DNA of 64,000 nt from CAYSDH01 sp964429805. GTDB taxonomy: Bacteria > Bacteroidota > Bacteroidia > Flavobacteriales_D > JABDKJ01. Position numbers and translations under genes: made by a program. The notes under the pieces were generated by a model that did not search any database, was not told the DNA's origin, and saw only the letters and a list, made by a program, of their open reading frames with translations. Where the stretch lies: positions 1-64,000 of the forward strand of contig CAYSDH010000002.1 in assembly GCA_964429805.1 (NCBI GenBank). Reading direction: 5' to 3'. Position 1 is the stretch's first letter. Each line of letters starts with the position of its first letter. Below are positions 52,268 through 62,100 of the stretch, piece by piece.

Positions 52268-53299
52268 ATGAACTGCTCAAAGAAAAGAAATCTTACTGAA
52301 TCGCTGGCCCTCTGTCTAATTCTGTTATCACTTAGTTTGTGCTCATGTGACACGGGTATAAAGCCAGTGGAAGCGAGCCCTGTCAATCTTGAAGTGCTGC
52401 GCTTAGACCAGTTGATATTTGATTGTGATAGTGTAGATTTTCAGAAGCTTCATGCACGGTTAAAATCAGAGGAGCGCAATTTCTACCCCGACTACTTTAG
52501 CGAAATTCTGCAACTAGGAAATGTGGATGCTCCGATGGCCCATCAGGCGCTTTATGGTTTTAGGACCTACGAGCTATGCGCAGAAGCCCAACATCAAATC
52601 GACTCCGTGTTTGACGATACTGATCGTCTAAAGCGCGACTTTGAGTCCGCTTTTGGTCGCCTTAAAACGCTTTTTCCCAACCGTAATGTGCCGCAAGTGG
52701 TGATGATGAATTCAGGCTATAATTTTGGTGTGGTGCCCACGGAAAGCACCTTGGCAGTGGGCCTCGAGTTTTATATCGGTGCGGAGAATAGTTTGGTGAA
52801 ACGGCTTCCTGGCGAGAAATTTCCGCTCTATGTGAGAGAAAAGATGATACCTGAGCAAGTGCTGTCTAATGCGATGAAGGGTTGGCTTTTGGTGCAACAT
52901 CAAGACGTCTTGGAGAAGTCAGAGTTGATCGACCACATTACATTTTATGGAAAGGTGATGTACATGCTTCACTTGATTCTGCCTGAGGAGCCAGAGCATC
53001 GTCACTTCGCATATACTGAGGCCGAATTAAACTGGTGCAAGGAAAACGAATTTAAAATCTGGACAACCATAGTCTCTGAAGACATGACCTTTTCAAAAGA
53101 CAAAAAACTCATCAGAAACTGGACTGGAAATGGTCCCTTTACGCAAGGGTTTGCCAAAGAGTCACCAGGCCAGCTGGCTTACTTTATGGGAAAAGAAATG
53201 GTCAAAGACTACATGGCCGAGCATCAAGACATCACCATGGATGAGCTACTGGAAGTGACTGCTACAGAAATCTTAAATCGCTACAAACCAAAAAATTGA
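52268..53299 (+). CDS. gldB: Gliding motility lipoprotein GldB
   Basis: A 343-aa lipoprotein. I take the ATG at 52268, which gives a signal peptide with a Cys at position 25 or 27 (LSLCSCDTG); the upstream TTG is within the divergent gene. Family hallmarks are the NYRLDQLIFDCD-like start (LEVLRLDQLIFDCD), FNFGVVPTESTLAVGLEFYIG-type centre (seen as YNFGVVPTESTLAVGLE) and MVKDYMAEH near the end. GldB is required for gliding and T9SS function in Flavobacterium. The gene overlaps gldC by 1 bp (TGATG). Confidence 0.92.
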   Translation: MNCSKKRNLTESLALCLILLSLSLCSCDTGIKPVEASPVNLEVLRLDQLIFDCDSVDFQKLHARLKSEERNFYPDYFSEILQLGNVDAPMAHQALYGFRTYELCAEAQHQIDSVFDDTDRLKRDFESAFGRLKTLFPNRNVPQVVMMNSGYNFGVVPTESTLAVGLEFYIGAENSLVKRLPGEKFPLYVREKMIPEQVLSNAMKGWLLVQHQDVLEKSELIDHITFYGKVMYMLHLILPEEPEHRHFAYTEAELNWCKENEFKIWTTIVSEDMTFSKDKKLIRNWTGNGPFTQGFAKESPGQLAYFMGKEMVKDYMAEHQDITMDELLEVTATEILNRYKPKN

Positions 53300-53622
53300 T
53301 GAAAAAAGACATTGTGTTCTCCATAGACGTGGATGAGAATAACGTTCCAAATAAGATAGAATGGCATGCTGATGATCAGCCTGAACAGGAAGAGGCCGCT
53401 GCCGTCATGATCTCGCTTTGGGACAGAAAGAGTCAAGAAGCCCTGCGCATGGATCTCTGGAACAAAGACTTTACGACAGACGAGATGAAGGTGTTTTTTG
53501 TTCAGACCTTGATGACAATGAATGATACGCTAGAGCGGGCCACTGGAGACACTGAGACCTGTCAGGGCATCAGAGAGTTTGGCCTTGATCTTGGCAGAAG
53601 GTTTGGGATCTTAGACGAGTAG
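53299..53622 (+). CDS. gldC: Gliding motility protein GldC
   Basis: A 107-aa cytoplasmic protein. The ATG at 53299 shares one base with the gldB stop, which is better than the TTG three bases before. Conserved features are IEWHADD, MISLWDRKSQEALRMDLWNKDF and the C-terminal FGLDLGRRFGILDE. GldC aids but is not essential for gliding in Flavobacterium johnsoniae. It converges with engB 7 bp downstream, with no room for a hairpin. Confidence 0.93.
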   Translation: MKKDIVFSIDVDENNVPNKIEWHADDQPEQEEAAAVMISLWDRKSQEALRMDLWNKDFTTDEMKVFFVQTLMTMNDTLERATGDTETCQGIREFGLDLGRRFGILDE

Positions 53623-53629
53623 TCTTCCG

Positions 53630-54235
53630 CTAAGACTTTTTATACAGGCCGTTGGTTTCGCCTATGAAGTTGAGAATTTCTTGACGGCCATGCTTCGAGG
53701 TGGCGGAGGTGATAAAGTAACGGGGCATAATCTCCCATGTCTTTAGCATTTCTTTTTGAAAAGCCTGTATGTTCTTGCTCAGTTGAGAGCTTTTGAGTTT
53801 ATCCATTTTGGTAAACACGATAACAAAAGGAACTCGGTCTTTACCCAACTCATACATGAACTGCAAGTCGCTGTTCTGTGGTGGCACTCGGCAGTCTATC
53901 AGCACAAAAGCGCACATCATGCTCTCCCGTTCTGTAAAATACTGATGGGTAAATTTCTCCCATTTTACCCGCTGCGTCTTAGGCGCCTTAGCAAAACCAT
54001 ATCCAGGTAAGTCAACGAGGTACCACTCATCATCAATGCTGAAGTGGTTAATCAATTGAGTTTTACCAGGTTTACCAGAGGTTTTGGCAAGACTATTGCG
54101 ATCGGTAATCATGTTGATTAAAGAGCTCTTACCCACATTACTGCGGCCTATAAAGGCATACTCAGGCCGGTCTGCCGCTGGACATTGTCCGAGTTCGGCA
54201 CTACTGGTTAAAAAGGAGGCGTTTTTGATTTTCAC
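53630..54235 (-). CDS. engB: Ribosome biogenesis GTPase EngB (YihA/YsxC)
   Basis: A 201-aa small GTPase needed for 50S subunit maturation. G motifs: G1 GRSNVGKSS, G2 Thr in KPGKTQLINHF, G3 DLPGYGFA, G4 TKMDK and G5 SATSKHG. The length and motif order fit the family. A perfect -7 element (TACATTTG) lies 36 bp upstream at 54271-54278. Confidence 0.95.
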   Translation of the reverse strand: MKIKNASFLTSSAELGQCPAADRPEYAFIGRSNVGKSSLINMITDRNSLAKTSGKPGKTQLINHFSIDDEWYLVDLPGYGFAKAPKTQRVKWEKFTHQYFTERESMMCAFVLIDCRVPPQNSDLQFMYELGKDRVPFVIVFTKMDKLKSSQLSKNIQAFQKEMLKTWEIMPRYFITSATSKHGRQEILNFIGETNGLYKKS

Positions 54236-54270
54236 AGGTCAATGTTCTGTATTCGAGCTCTTAATTAATG

Positions 54271-54278
54271 CAAATGTA
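54271..54278 (-). promoter_or_regulatory. -7 element for engB
   Basis: A perfect TACATTTG on the minus strand, 36 bp from the engB ATG. No TTG is found at the -33 position. Confidence 0.3.
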
Positions 54279-54333
54279 ATCTTAGTAAAACCCCCGACTA
54301 TATAGGTTTAGTCATTAATTTCGTTGCCTTGTT

Positions 54334-55002
54334 ATGAAATCGTTCAAATTTGTTGCCCTTTTTACTCTTGCGTTAACGCTCACGAGCTGTTTTGAAGTTA
54401 TTGAAGAGTTTGATTTATCTGCTGATGGAAGCGGAAGCTATGAGTATACGCTCAACATGAGTCAGAGCCGCACTCGGCTCGATCAAACCATGCTGCTCGA
54501 TAGTATCAACGGACACAAGGTTCCGCAAAAGGAAGACTTAAAAAAGCCTATTTCTGAACTTGAGTCTCGTGCCACAGCAGCAAAAGGTATCAGTGGTATT
54601 CAGGTCAATGAAGATTATGAAAATTACATCTTCAGTTTTAAATGTGACTTCTCTTCAGTCTCTGCGCTCAATGCGCTGGTAAACTCTATTCAGAAAGACA
54701 ATAAGGAAGTGCCGGGCAATCAGGTGCTGGAGCATTTTACATACGATTCGTCCACAGGTGTGTTTAAGCGAAATGGGAGTTACAGCCTCAAAGACATGTA
54801 TTCTCAAATGAGAAAAACAGACAGGGCTGTGCTAGAAGGAGCCACCTTCACTTCGATATTTAGAACAGAAAAAGAAATTAGCTCATACAGCAATCAACAG
54901 TCAAAAATCTCGCCTTCTAAAAAAGCGCTTATGCTGAAGATTGGGGTGATGGACATGGTCAGTGGTGACCAAAATATGGGAAATGAGATACAGATAAAAT
55001 GA
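54334..55002 (+). CDS. Lipoprotein, first gene of an uncharacterised envelope operon
   Basis: A 222-aa lipoprotein with lipobox Cys19 (LTLTSCFE). The start of the mature part (VIEEFDLSADGSGSYEYTLNMS) resembles LppM-like lipoprotein domains. The rest is mixed alpha/beta with no catalytic motif. Its stop overlaps the next ATG by 4 bp, so three genes are coupled. No function can be assigned. Confidence 0.8.
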   Translation: MKSFKFVALFTLALTLTSCFEVIEEFDLSADGSGSYEYTLNMSQSRTRLDQTMLLDSINGHKVPQKEDLKKPISELESRATAAKGISGIQVNEDYENYIFSFKCDFSSVSALNALVNSIQKDNKEVPGNQVLEHFTYDSSTGVFKRNGSYSLKDMYSQMRKTDRAVLEGATFTSIFRTEKEISSYSNQQSKISPSKKALMLKIGVMDMVSGDQNMGNEIQIK

Positions 55003-56972
55003 TGAGAAAAAATATTCAACTTAGCCTTCTTGCCCTCATGGGTTTCTTTTTAGCAAACGCCCAAAGCGGCTCATTCTCGGTGCCTGAAAATGCCAGTTTT
55101 GTGCTCAAGATTAATGGTTCTGCGCTCGATGAGAAAATGAATCTGAGCGAGATAGAGCAACTCCCAATGATGAAAGAATTCTTCGGTAGCATGGATAGGG
55201 GCTATAGCTCCTTTTCTGAATTAGGAGTGAAGTTAAAGTCAGACATCTACATTTTTGGCGCTGCGACTGACAGTTTAAATTACTTTGCAGCAATCTTGCC
55301 GCTGTCAGACATGGAACTGTTTAAGACTCGATTTGTCCAAGACATGGCCGATGCTGAAGAAGTAGGCGAGTACTCCTATGCCAATGGTTCTGAGCTGGTG
55401 TCCTTGTCTCAAAATCAGGCCCTGTTCATGACAGGTGATTTAAATAGTGCCTACATGCGAGACAGAAACTTAGCCCTCCAGTATGGATTGGTTGACGAAG
55501 AAAGAGTAGAGCCAGAGTCCACGGAATATGAAATACATGACGTACTTCCAGAAGTAGAAGAGTCGCCTGCAAACTTTGGCGATGTACTGCCAGAAGCTCC
55601 TGAAACGGTGTATGACTCTGAGATAACGGTGGTGGAAGACGCCTATGAGGAGGAAGTGTTTGAGGTTGCGGAAGAATATGAGGTAGAGGAACAAGAAGAA
55701 ACACCTGTGCCGCCAATGGAGGATAACTATTATGAAAGACAAAGTGATCCGATTAGAAACTACAATCCTTGGGACCCTTACGGGAACAACCTTTCTTACC
55801 GTCAGAAAAAGGAGTTGAAGCGAATATGGTTTGCAGACATTGCCCAAAACTTGAGGTCAAGCATGAGTCCAAAACGTAGCGCAGACATGATGAAAGTGAA
55901 GTCTTCGAAGTCAGATGCTTTTGTGTTTTTTGATTACGGGAACTTACTTGAAAGCCTAAACTTTGGCGGAGATCGAGAAGCCGAAATGATGATGTCTGTG
56001 ATGAAGCAACAATACGGCTCACCAAAAGTGTACGGTGACTTAAACTTTGATAAAGATGCCATCAGAATGAAGACTGTTTATAAGACTGACGTGAAGATGA
56101 CTGAGCTGACAGGTAAAATGATGAACGCCAAGTTTGGCAATGAGTTTTTCAAGTACTTCAGCGCTGATGACATGATAGGGTATTATGGCTTTGCCGTGAA
56201 TACCGAAGGTGCTTTGGAAGTCTATCCACAGTTGATGTCAGACATGGTTTCAGGAATGATGCCTGACCCTTCTATAGGGCCGGCTGTCTCAGACTTATTA
56301 TCACTAGCTATTGATGAGAAAGCGATAGGAAAATTGATTCCAGGTCAAGGTCTTGTTGTGTTTCACAACCTAGGCATGGAGAAGGTGGAGTTTGTCAGTT
56401 ATGACTATGATGAGAATTGGAATAAGGTAGAGAAGGTGGAGTACAGAGATGAGATGATACCTTCATTTACTGTCATGCTCGCCACAGATGACAAAAAGAA
56501 CGTAAATAATATTTTGTCTCTTTCAAAGATGAGTCGAGTGCTTCAGACAACTGAATATGGCTACCGCATTGATGACACGAAAATCTCACCTTTCCCGGTC
56601 TATTTTCATGTTAAAGAAGACATGCTCATCGTCAGTAATTCGAAGTGGAGAATGGATCAGATGATAGCCGGCACAATTAAAGCAGGGGCTGGAGGAGAGC
56701 ATAAAAAAAATCTTAAGAAGAACAATATGGCCTTCTATTTTGATGCCAAGAAAATGGCAAGCAGCCTGCCAGAAGACATGAAGCGCGGGGAGATGGGAGA
56801 GATGTCAGACTTTGCCGAACAGAACTTAGAGAGTATCAGTTTTACATCTCGAATGGCTGGCTCAAAAGCGTCTACTGGTGAGATTGAATGGAAGATTCCC
56901 GGTGGCGAGAAAAATGGCTGGGACTACATGGTCAACCTCATGAACAAGATGTACGAACTTGACAAAAGGTGA
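54999..56972 (+). CDS. Exported DUF4836-like protein with acidic linker
   Basis: A 657-aa protein. A signal peptide (~1-21, ends NAQ) is followed by a domain starting SVPENASFVLKINGSAL, of the DUF4836/DUF3352-like type (by eye). An acidic Glu/Val/Pro-rich linker (~165-250) joins it to a second domain that contains VSYDYDENWNKVEK. The protein downstream shares both the VPEDAS start and the YNDDFEKVEK motif, so the two look like paralogues. Location would be periplasm or outer membrane. It overlaps its neighbours by 4 bp each side. Confidence 0.75.
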   Translation: MMRKNIQLSLLALMGFFLANAQSGSFSVPENASFVLKINGSALDEKMNLSEIEQLPMMKEFFGSMDRGYSSFSELGVKLKSDIYIFGAATDSLNYFAAILPLSDMELFKTRFVQDMADAEEVGEYSYANGSELVSLSQNQALFMTGDLNSAYMRDRNLALQYGLVDEERVEPESTEYEIHDVLPEVEESPANFGDVLPEAPETVYDSEITVVEDAYEEEVFEVAEEYEVEEQEETPVPPMEDNYYERQSDPIRNYNPWDPYGNNLSYRQKKELKRIWFADIAQNLRSSMSPKRSADMMKVKSSKSDAFVFFDYGNLLESLNFGGDREAEMMMSVMKQQYGSPKVYGDLNFDKDAIRMKTVYKTDVKMTELTGKMMNAKFGNEFFKYFSADDMIGYYGFAVNTEGALEVYPQLMSDMVSGMMPDPSIGPAVSDLLSLAIDEKAIGKLIPGQGLVVFHNLGMEKVEFVSYDYDENWNKVEKVEYRDEMIPSFTVMLATDDKKNVNNILSLSKMSRVLQTTEYGYRIDDTKISPFPVYFHVKEDMLIVSNSKWRMDQMIAGTIKAGAGGEHKKNLKKNNMAFYFDAKKMASSLPEDMKRGEMGEMSDFAEQNLESISFTSRMAGSKASTGEIEWKIPGGEKNGWDYMVNLMNKMYELDKR

Positions 56973-58339
56973 GAACTTTTCTTAAAGTCTTGTCTTGGAC
57001 CATCGGAGTATTACTCATCATCTTTTTGGTCTGTCGTTTTGTTTTATTTCCCATCAAGTCTTCTGCGCATCTGTTAAAGTATGTTCCTGAAGATGCGTCT
57101 ATGGTGGTGCAGACTGACACCAAGGCGCTTATCAATCTTGCCTTTTCAGAATTTCTTCGAGACCCCGGAGGAGATAGCCCCTTGAGCTTTGATGACGATG
57201 AGGATGAAGAGGAAGAAGATGAGAAACTCAGCACGGTACAAATTATACGGAAAGCCTATTGGCATGGATTGACATTGCCTGACCAGTTGATAATGTGGTC
57301 TCCAAAACGTGGAGGACTCGCGGTCGCGTTGCCTGTGGAAGATGAAGAGGGGGTGCGCGCATTTTTTGAGACAGAGGCTGATGATATGCCACTTTTTGAA
57401 CGTGATGGCGATACATGGATAGACTCACTCACCCACTGGACTCTCGCAGATGATGTCTTGATAGTATCTCAGTATGATTCTCCACGAACAGCAGAGTTAG
57501 TCTCCAATAATGCTCAGCAGTCTCAATGGCCCTCTAAACTCGAAGGCCCTGTGAAAGTGCGCTGGCCTGATGGAGGGTCTTCAAAGCTTCAGTCAAAAAA
57601 AGGCCAATTGATTGTCTCTTGGCAACTTGGTGAAGCCACCAAGCTCATCTCACTAGGGGCTAGTACCAATAGTGCCGCTGGATTTGACCTGGCTATTGGT
57701 TTGAAATCAAAACCGAGTTATGCCGTGCTCTTTGGTGGGCAATTGGGCGAGGCACTCAAGAAAAACGACTTGTCACCAGACCTAGTAGACAGCCTCTGGA
57801 CTGGTGATTTGCATCTTGAAATAGACGGACTCAGAAGCGAAACAATCGAGACAGTGACTTATGTGTACAACGATGATTTTGAGAAAGTAGAAAAGAAGAG
57901 CAGTACTGACTTGATGGAGGCCGATTTTAAATTGGGTCTGGGACTGCGCGCACCTCTTGATAGTTTGTTACACAAAAAGTCGTGGGTCAAAGAGGTGGAT
58001 GGAGAAGAGCGATTTGTGCTTTACCCCTTGCAAAAAGTATACGCTCATGAGGCCCACCAGTGGCTGATATTGTCTTCGAGTAGCACTGATACTGCGGCTT
58101 TTACATCACACGATTCTCCTCAGTTTTTGGATGCGCACTTGGAGCAGTCCATGTTTAATCTTGAGTCTGACTCAGTGCCTGAGTTGTCTCATACGTTTGG
58201 CATACAGTCCATATCAGGTCGGTCTGTGTCAGAAGACGAAGTGCAGATGACGGTCAGTTTTAGAGATGCTAATCGTGAGGGTTTGTTCTCGCTTTTGGAG
58301 AGCGCTGCTGCCTTAAATAGCTTTCTTATTGGAGACTGA
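56969..58339 (+). CDS. Membrane-anchored paralogue of the preceding protein
   Basis: A 456-aa protein. It has an N-terminal TM segment (VLSWTIGVLLIIFLVCRFVLF) without a cleavage site, so the body is likely periplasmic. It starts LLKYVPEDASMVVQTDTKAL and has an acidic Asp/Glu patch at ~75-90 and VTYVYNDDFEKVEKKSS at ~300, the same layout as the previous protein in shorter form. GTG is the start, overlapping the preceding TGA by 4 bp (GTGA). Together the operon gives a lipid-anchored, an exported and an inner-membrane-anchored product. Confidence 0.75.
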   Translation: MRTFLKVLSWTIGVLLIIFLVCRFVLFPIKSSAHLLKYVPEDASMVVQTDTKALINLAFSEFLRDPGGDSPLSFDDDEDEEEEDEKLSTVQIIRKAYWHGLTLPDQLIMWSPKRGGLAVALPVEDEEGVRAFFETEADDMPLFERDGDTWIDSLTHWTLADDVLIVSQYDSPRTAELVSNNAQQSQWPSKLEGPVKVRWPDGGSSKLQSKKGQLIVSWQLGEATKLISLGASTNSAAGFDLAIGLKSKPSYAVLFGGQLGEALKKNDLSPDLVDSLWTGDLHLEIDGLRSETIETVTYVYNDDFEKVEKKSSTDLMEADFKLGLGLRAPLDSLLHKKSWVKEVDGEERFVLYPLQKVYAHEAHQWLILSSSSTDTAAFTSHDSPQFLDAHLEQSMFNLESDSVPELSHTFGIQSISGRSVSEDEVQMTVSFRDANREGLFSLLESAAALNSFLIGD

Positions 58340-58362
58340 GGCGTGACGTCTAGGGGGTTAAA

Positions 58363-59127
58363 CTATTCCTGTTGCAGCCAGTTAAATTTCTCGTCTCTCC
58401 AATACACGAATCCTCCTCCACACGATTCTGAATTGTGCAGGTACAGTCCGTAATAGTTTAGTCTAACCGTTTTGCTGTCAGGCACATCTTCGAAGTTGAG
58501 AAAGCCGTCTTCGTAGTTAGACCACATTGTATCACCCGGTTGAACTTTGCGAAATACCTCTGCCCAGCTGTAGTCTTCAATTCCAAAAGGGTCGTCAGCA
58601 TTTCCTAAAAAGTGCACCTCGTTTTTCAGACCATAGTTTAAGAAGGCCAGTTTTGTAGAGCCAGCGCTGTCGCTGAGGAAAACGACAAGGTCATCAACAC
58701 CATCGCCAAAGAAGTCTGCTCTCAAGTGAAATGGTGAGATGCCTGAAAATATCTGGTAAGAACTTAATTCCGAGAAGGGTTCCAGTTCATGAGACATGGC
58801 CTCTAGAAAGTCTGACTTCTCTTTTAAGTAACCGTCAAATACATACAAGCTGTCTGACTGAGAGTGAAAATTATACCAATTTGGCACGCTGATCTTCACC
58901 CAGTGTCCCGTTACTTCTATGCCGCCATCAAACACGGACTGAGTATGAGTTGTTTTGAGGTCAATAGTCACCTCAGTCCCATGTGCCAGTTTTCCCAGCT
59001 TTTCACCACTGGCGTTTGGACTCTTTCTAATGACAAGCCCATTCTCAGCTGTGACAATCATCGCGACTTGACCAAAGTGACATAGCGTTGTCACCATCAA
59101 AATCGCGAAGAGTAGACTCGTTTTCAT
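58363..59127 (-). CDS. Exported SH3b-domain protein
   Basis: A 254-aa protein with a signal peptide (~1-20). A bacterial SH3 domain (~22-100) has MIVTAENGLVIRKSPNASGEKLGKLAHGTEV and an ending GHWVKISVPNWY...YVFDGYLK; these domains often bind cell wall or peptides. The C-terminal ~150 residues (HLRADFFGDGVDDLVVFLSD) resemble a VCBS/FG-GAP-like unit. No enzyme is attached. It converges with the 56969 gene 23 bp away and follows the TraB-like gene on the same strand at 66 bp. Confidence 0.8.
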   Translation of the reverse strand: MKTSLLFAILMVTTLCHFGQVAMIVTAENGLVIRKSPNASGEKLGKLAHGTEVTIDLKTTHTQSVFDGGIEVTGHWVKISVPNWYNFHSQSDSLYVFDGYLKEKSDFLEAMSHELEPFSELSSYQIFSGISPFHLRADFFGDGVDDLVVFLSDSAGSTKLAFLNYGLKNEVHFLGNADDPFGIEDYSWAEVFRKVQPGDTMWSNYEDGFLNFEDVPDSKTVRLNYYGLYLHNSESCGGGFVYWRDEKFNWLQQE

Positions 59128-59192
59128 GTGTCTAAAAATTGGACTCGCCTGCAGAAGCGAAAGAGGGAAGCGAACCTAAGTGAACGCGAATC

Positions 59193-62100
59193 TCAATACT
59201 CCATATACTCATCATCATAATGAGAATAGTTAAACGGATAGTTGCGCGTACTTGAGATTAATTCTCCGATTAGAGATTCGATTTGCTCTTCAGCATCGTC
59301 TTCATCTTCTTCGAGTGTTTCAGATTTCCGAAGCACATGGAAGTCTGGCATGCTGGTCTTCTTGTCCACCATCACGATGTTTACCTTCCATTCTGGTTCT
59401 TCGTCTTTTACTGTTTCTAGTGACTTAAACACATAGGTGTCAAACTCATGCGTTCTAATTTTGTCAGTGCCTTTTGAGACAAATGTGACCGAGTCTACCT
59501 TGGTGTTGTTCCAGCTGTTGTCACCAGACCCCCATTGGCTTTCTATGTTGCTAGACACGTATAGCCGCGGCCAGTCTAGGTCTTTTTTTGCAAGGTCAGT
59601 GCGGCCCACGGCATCTAAAAATTCATAGTCTTTGATGTCATCATCAAGGCTCAGTAAATTCTTAATCTGGCCCTCATCCACAGCCTCACCCATGTGATGT
59701 ATGTACTGGAAGTATGTCTTCTTGAGTTCCGCCTTGTCTCCATCTTCTATGGACTTGAAGAGTTGCTGCACTTCAGGATTAGATTTGTGCGGATAGAGGA
59801 GATTCCAGTATCGGTCTAGTGTCATGTCATTATGCCATGTATAAGAATCGCTTTCAAACTCTAGTCCAGTGGACACGTCTCTTTTTGTCTTGAGCTTGGT
59901 TTGCTTAACTAGGTAGTCAACTTTGCTTGCATAGGCGCTTGGCTTTATGGCCGCACTATCAACGAGCATACTTAGAGTCAATAGCACAGGCTCTTTGTAC
60001 TCATCGTAATCAATCAACTCTAGTAAGTCTGGATACATGCTTGCGGCCAGTTCTAAGTTCTCATCCATGAACCTGAAAAAGCCCTGGTGCACTGATGTGC
60101 TGATTCCTATTGGCGGCTCATTCACCACTAACTCTACGAGTTTGTCACTGGCCTTTGTCGTCTTAAATCGTAGCAGCGTGGCAAGTATTTCCATTTGAAA
60201 AACCGCACTATCTTGATTGGCCAGATACTCTGTAGCGAGTGTGTTTATCATCTCATCACTTCCATCTTCAAACCTCAATTTGTTGTATCGCTTTTTGAAA
60301 AGCTCTAGGTCATCAGAGTCGGCTAACTTTGGCGGATTGTCTTGCAGTTTTTTATAAAAGTCAAACTGATTGTCATCTTCATAATATTCATAGTAGCCTG
60401 ACACAAAATCACGGGCACTTCTATACAGCACTGTGTCTTCACCCTGAAGGTCGACCAATAGTTTCTTGTCAAATGAGATCATGAAATCAGTGGCATTTGT
60501 GTCTTCCATGATTTCTAGATTTTCAATGAAATCATTAAACAACGGACTGAGGCCCAGTTTAGAATCATAGGCACATCGTACAGTGATTACTCTATTTAAA
60601 TCAAGTATGGCGTGCGTGGCAAATTTGATGTCAGAAAGACTGTCTGATAGCACTTGATTCATGATAAATCCGCGCTCCGTTTTTTCTACATCTCTGCTGT
60701 CAACCACCAAGTCTTTATCAAGAGTAGTGTACTCGTCAGTCTCTTTAAAGTAATCATCCCAGTCACCCATCACGTTGTACTTCGGATAGCGATAATACTC
60801 CACATCAATACCGTCACTGGTACCCGGTGGGACTAAGGAGCTACTGTAATTATACTCACTCGTTGGGTCTTTTTCATTTGAGCCGTACATGCTAAATCCA
60901 AGCATGCCACTCATACTCGACTCTTCAAATTCGTAGGGCAGTCTGCTTTTGAAAAAACCAGCCGAGTCTACTAGTTCAAAGGTTTCTTCATATTTCGGAA
61001 CATGAAGCTCAAGACTATTAAAGAAAGCTGTTCTGCCAGACTCATTCTCTCCAAAATGCTGCATCACATATATTTTCTCACCACTAATTAAGTAGCGGGC
61101 GTGGGCAGGTTTGCCAAAGTACTCGCCATGATTTACGTCCAGTATTTTAAATCCTTTAAGCTTGCCATACTTCTCGCTTACAATGTCCTCGTCACTGTCT
61201 TCTTCAAAAGCGAGAGCTACTTGTTTAAGAAGATACTCCTCGTCTTCAATGAGCGAATAGTCAATGGCGTTAAACTCGTACATGTGATAGATGTCGCCAT
61301 CTTGATCAACCGTTTGAGACAAATAATCGTCAGAGATTCTCGTCTCATTCGCGAACAGACAGTAGGAGGTAAGCGTGCCCGGCATATCGACAGTAAAACT
61401 GCGGTTGATGTCACTCACCACTTGACTGCTGAGGTGGCTGTTGGGCTGTATCATAAGGCTCGTGAAAAAGTGCTCACCCGCACCTTTTTTAATTTTTGAC
61501 CCTGAGCCAGAAAGCCTGCAGACAAATACTTCGTAATCAGAATAAAGGATCATCGATCTCTTGTAATCACCGCGCCCCGATTTGTGCAGAATATCAAATC
61601 CGACCATTCCATATTTCTCCACGTCTTTCTGCTTCATGATGTCACCAGGAATAACTTCGTAGAGTAACTCGGCCAATTCCGCTTTTTGCTGAACCTTGCT
61701 TTTGTTTTCGAATGGCGCTTGCGTCATAAAACGATCACAGGTAAACGTCAAACCATTTGTGATGTCCATACTCAGATATCCGTTTGCCCGTGCAGAAGTG
61801 GATATGCCATAGGCATTGTAAGGCGTGGTAAACGATATTTGGCCATTAGGACTCTCGTAATTATTTAGCGGTCTGTTGACACTGAGGTCTGATAATTTAT
61901 CGGTGCGCTTATCATCGCGTCCTCCTCGTGCAATTGGTTTTACTGAGTACCCAAGTTCGCGCAGAAGCTCAATACAGCCCTCTTCTCCGGGCAAGTGAGC
62001 TGCACCTACTCCGGTAAAGAGCGCGCCTTGGTGCATCAACGTATCCATGCCGGCCACAAAATTGTGATTTCGCTCAATCAAGATGTACTGCTTAAATGAT

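Noticed and set aside
61101..61499. 132-aa plus-strand ORF in the TraB-like gene
   Set aside because: Antisense to a long continuous frame; no promoter and no recognisable domain.
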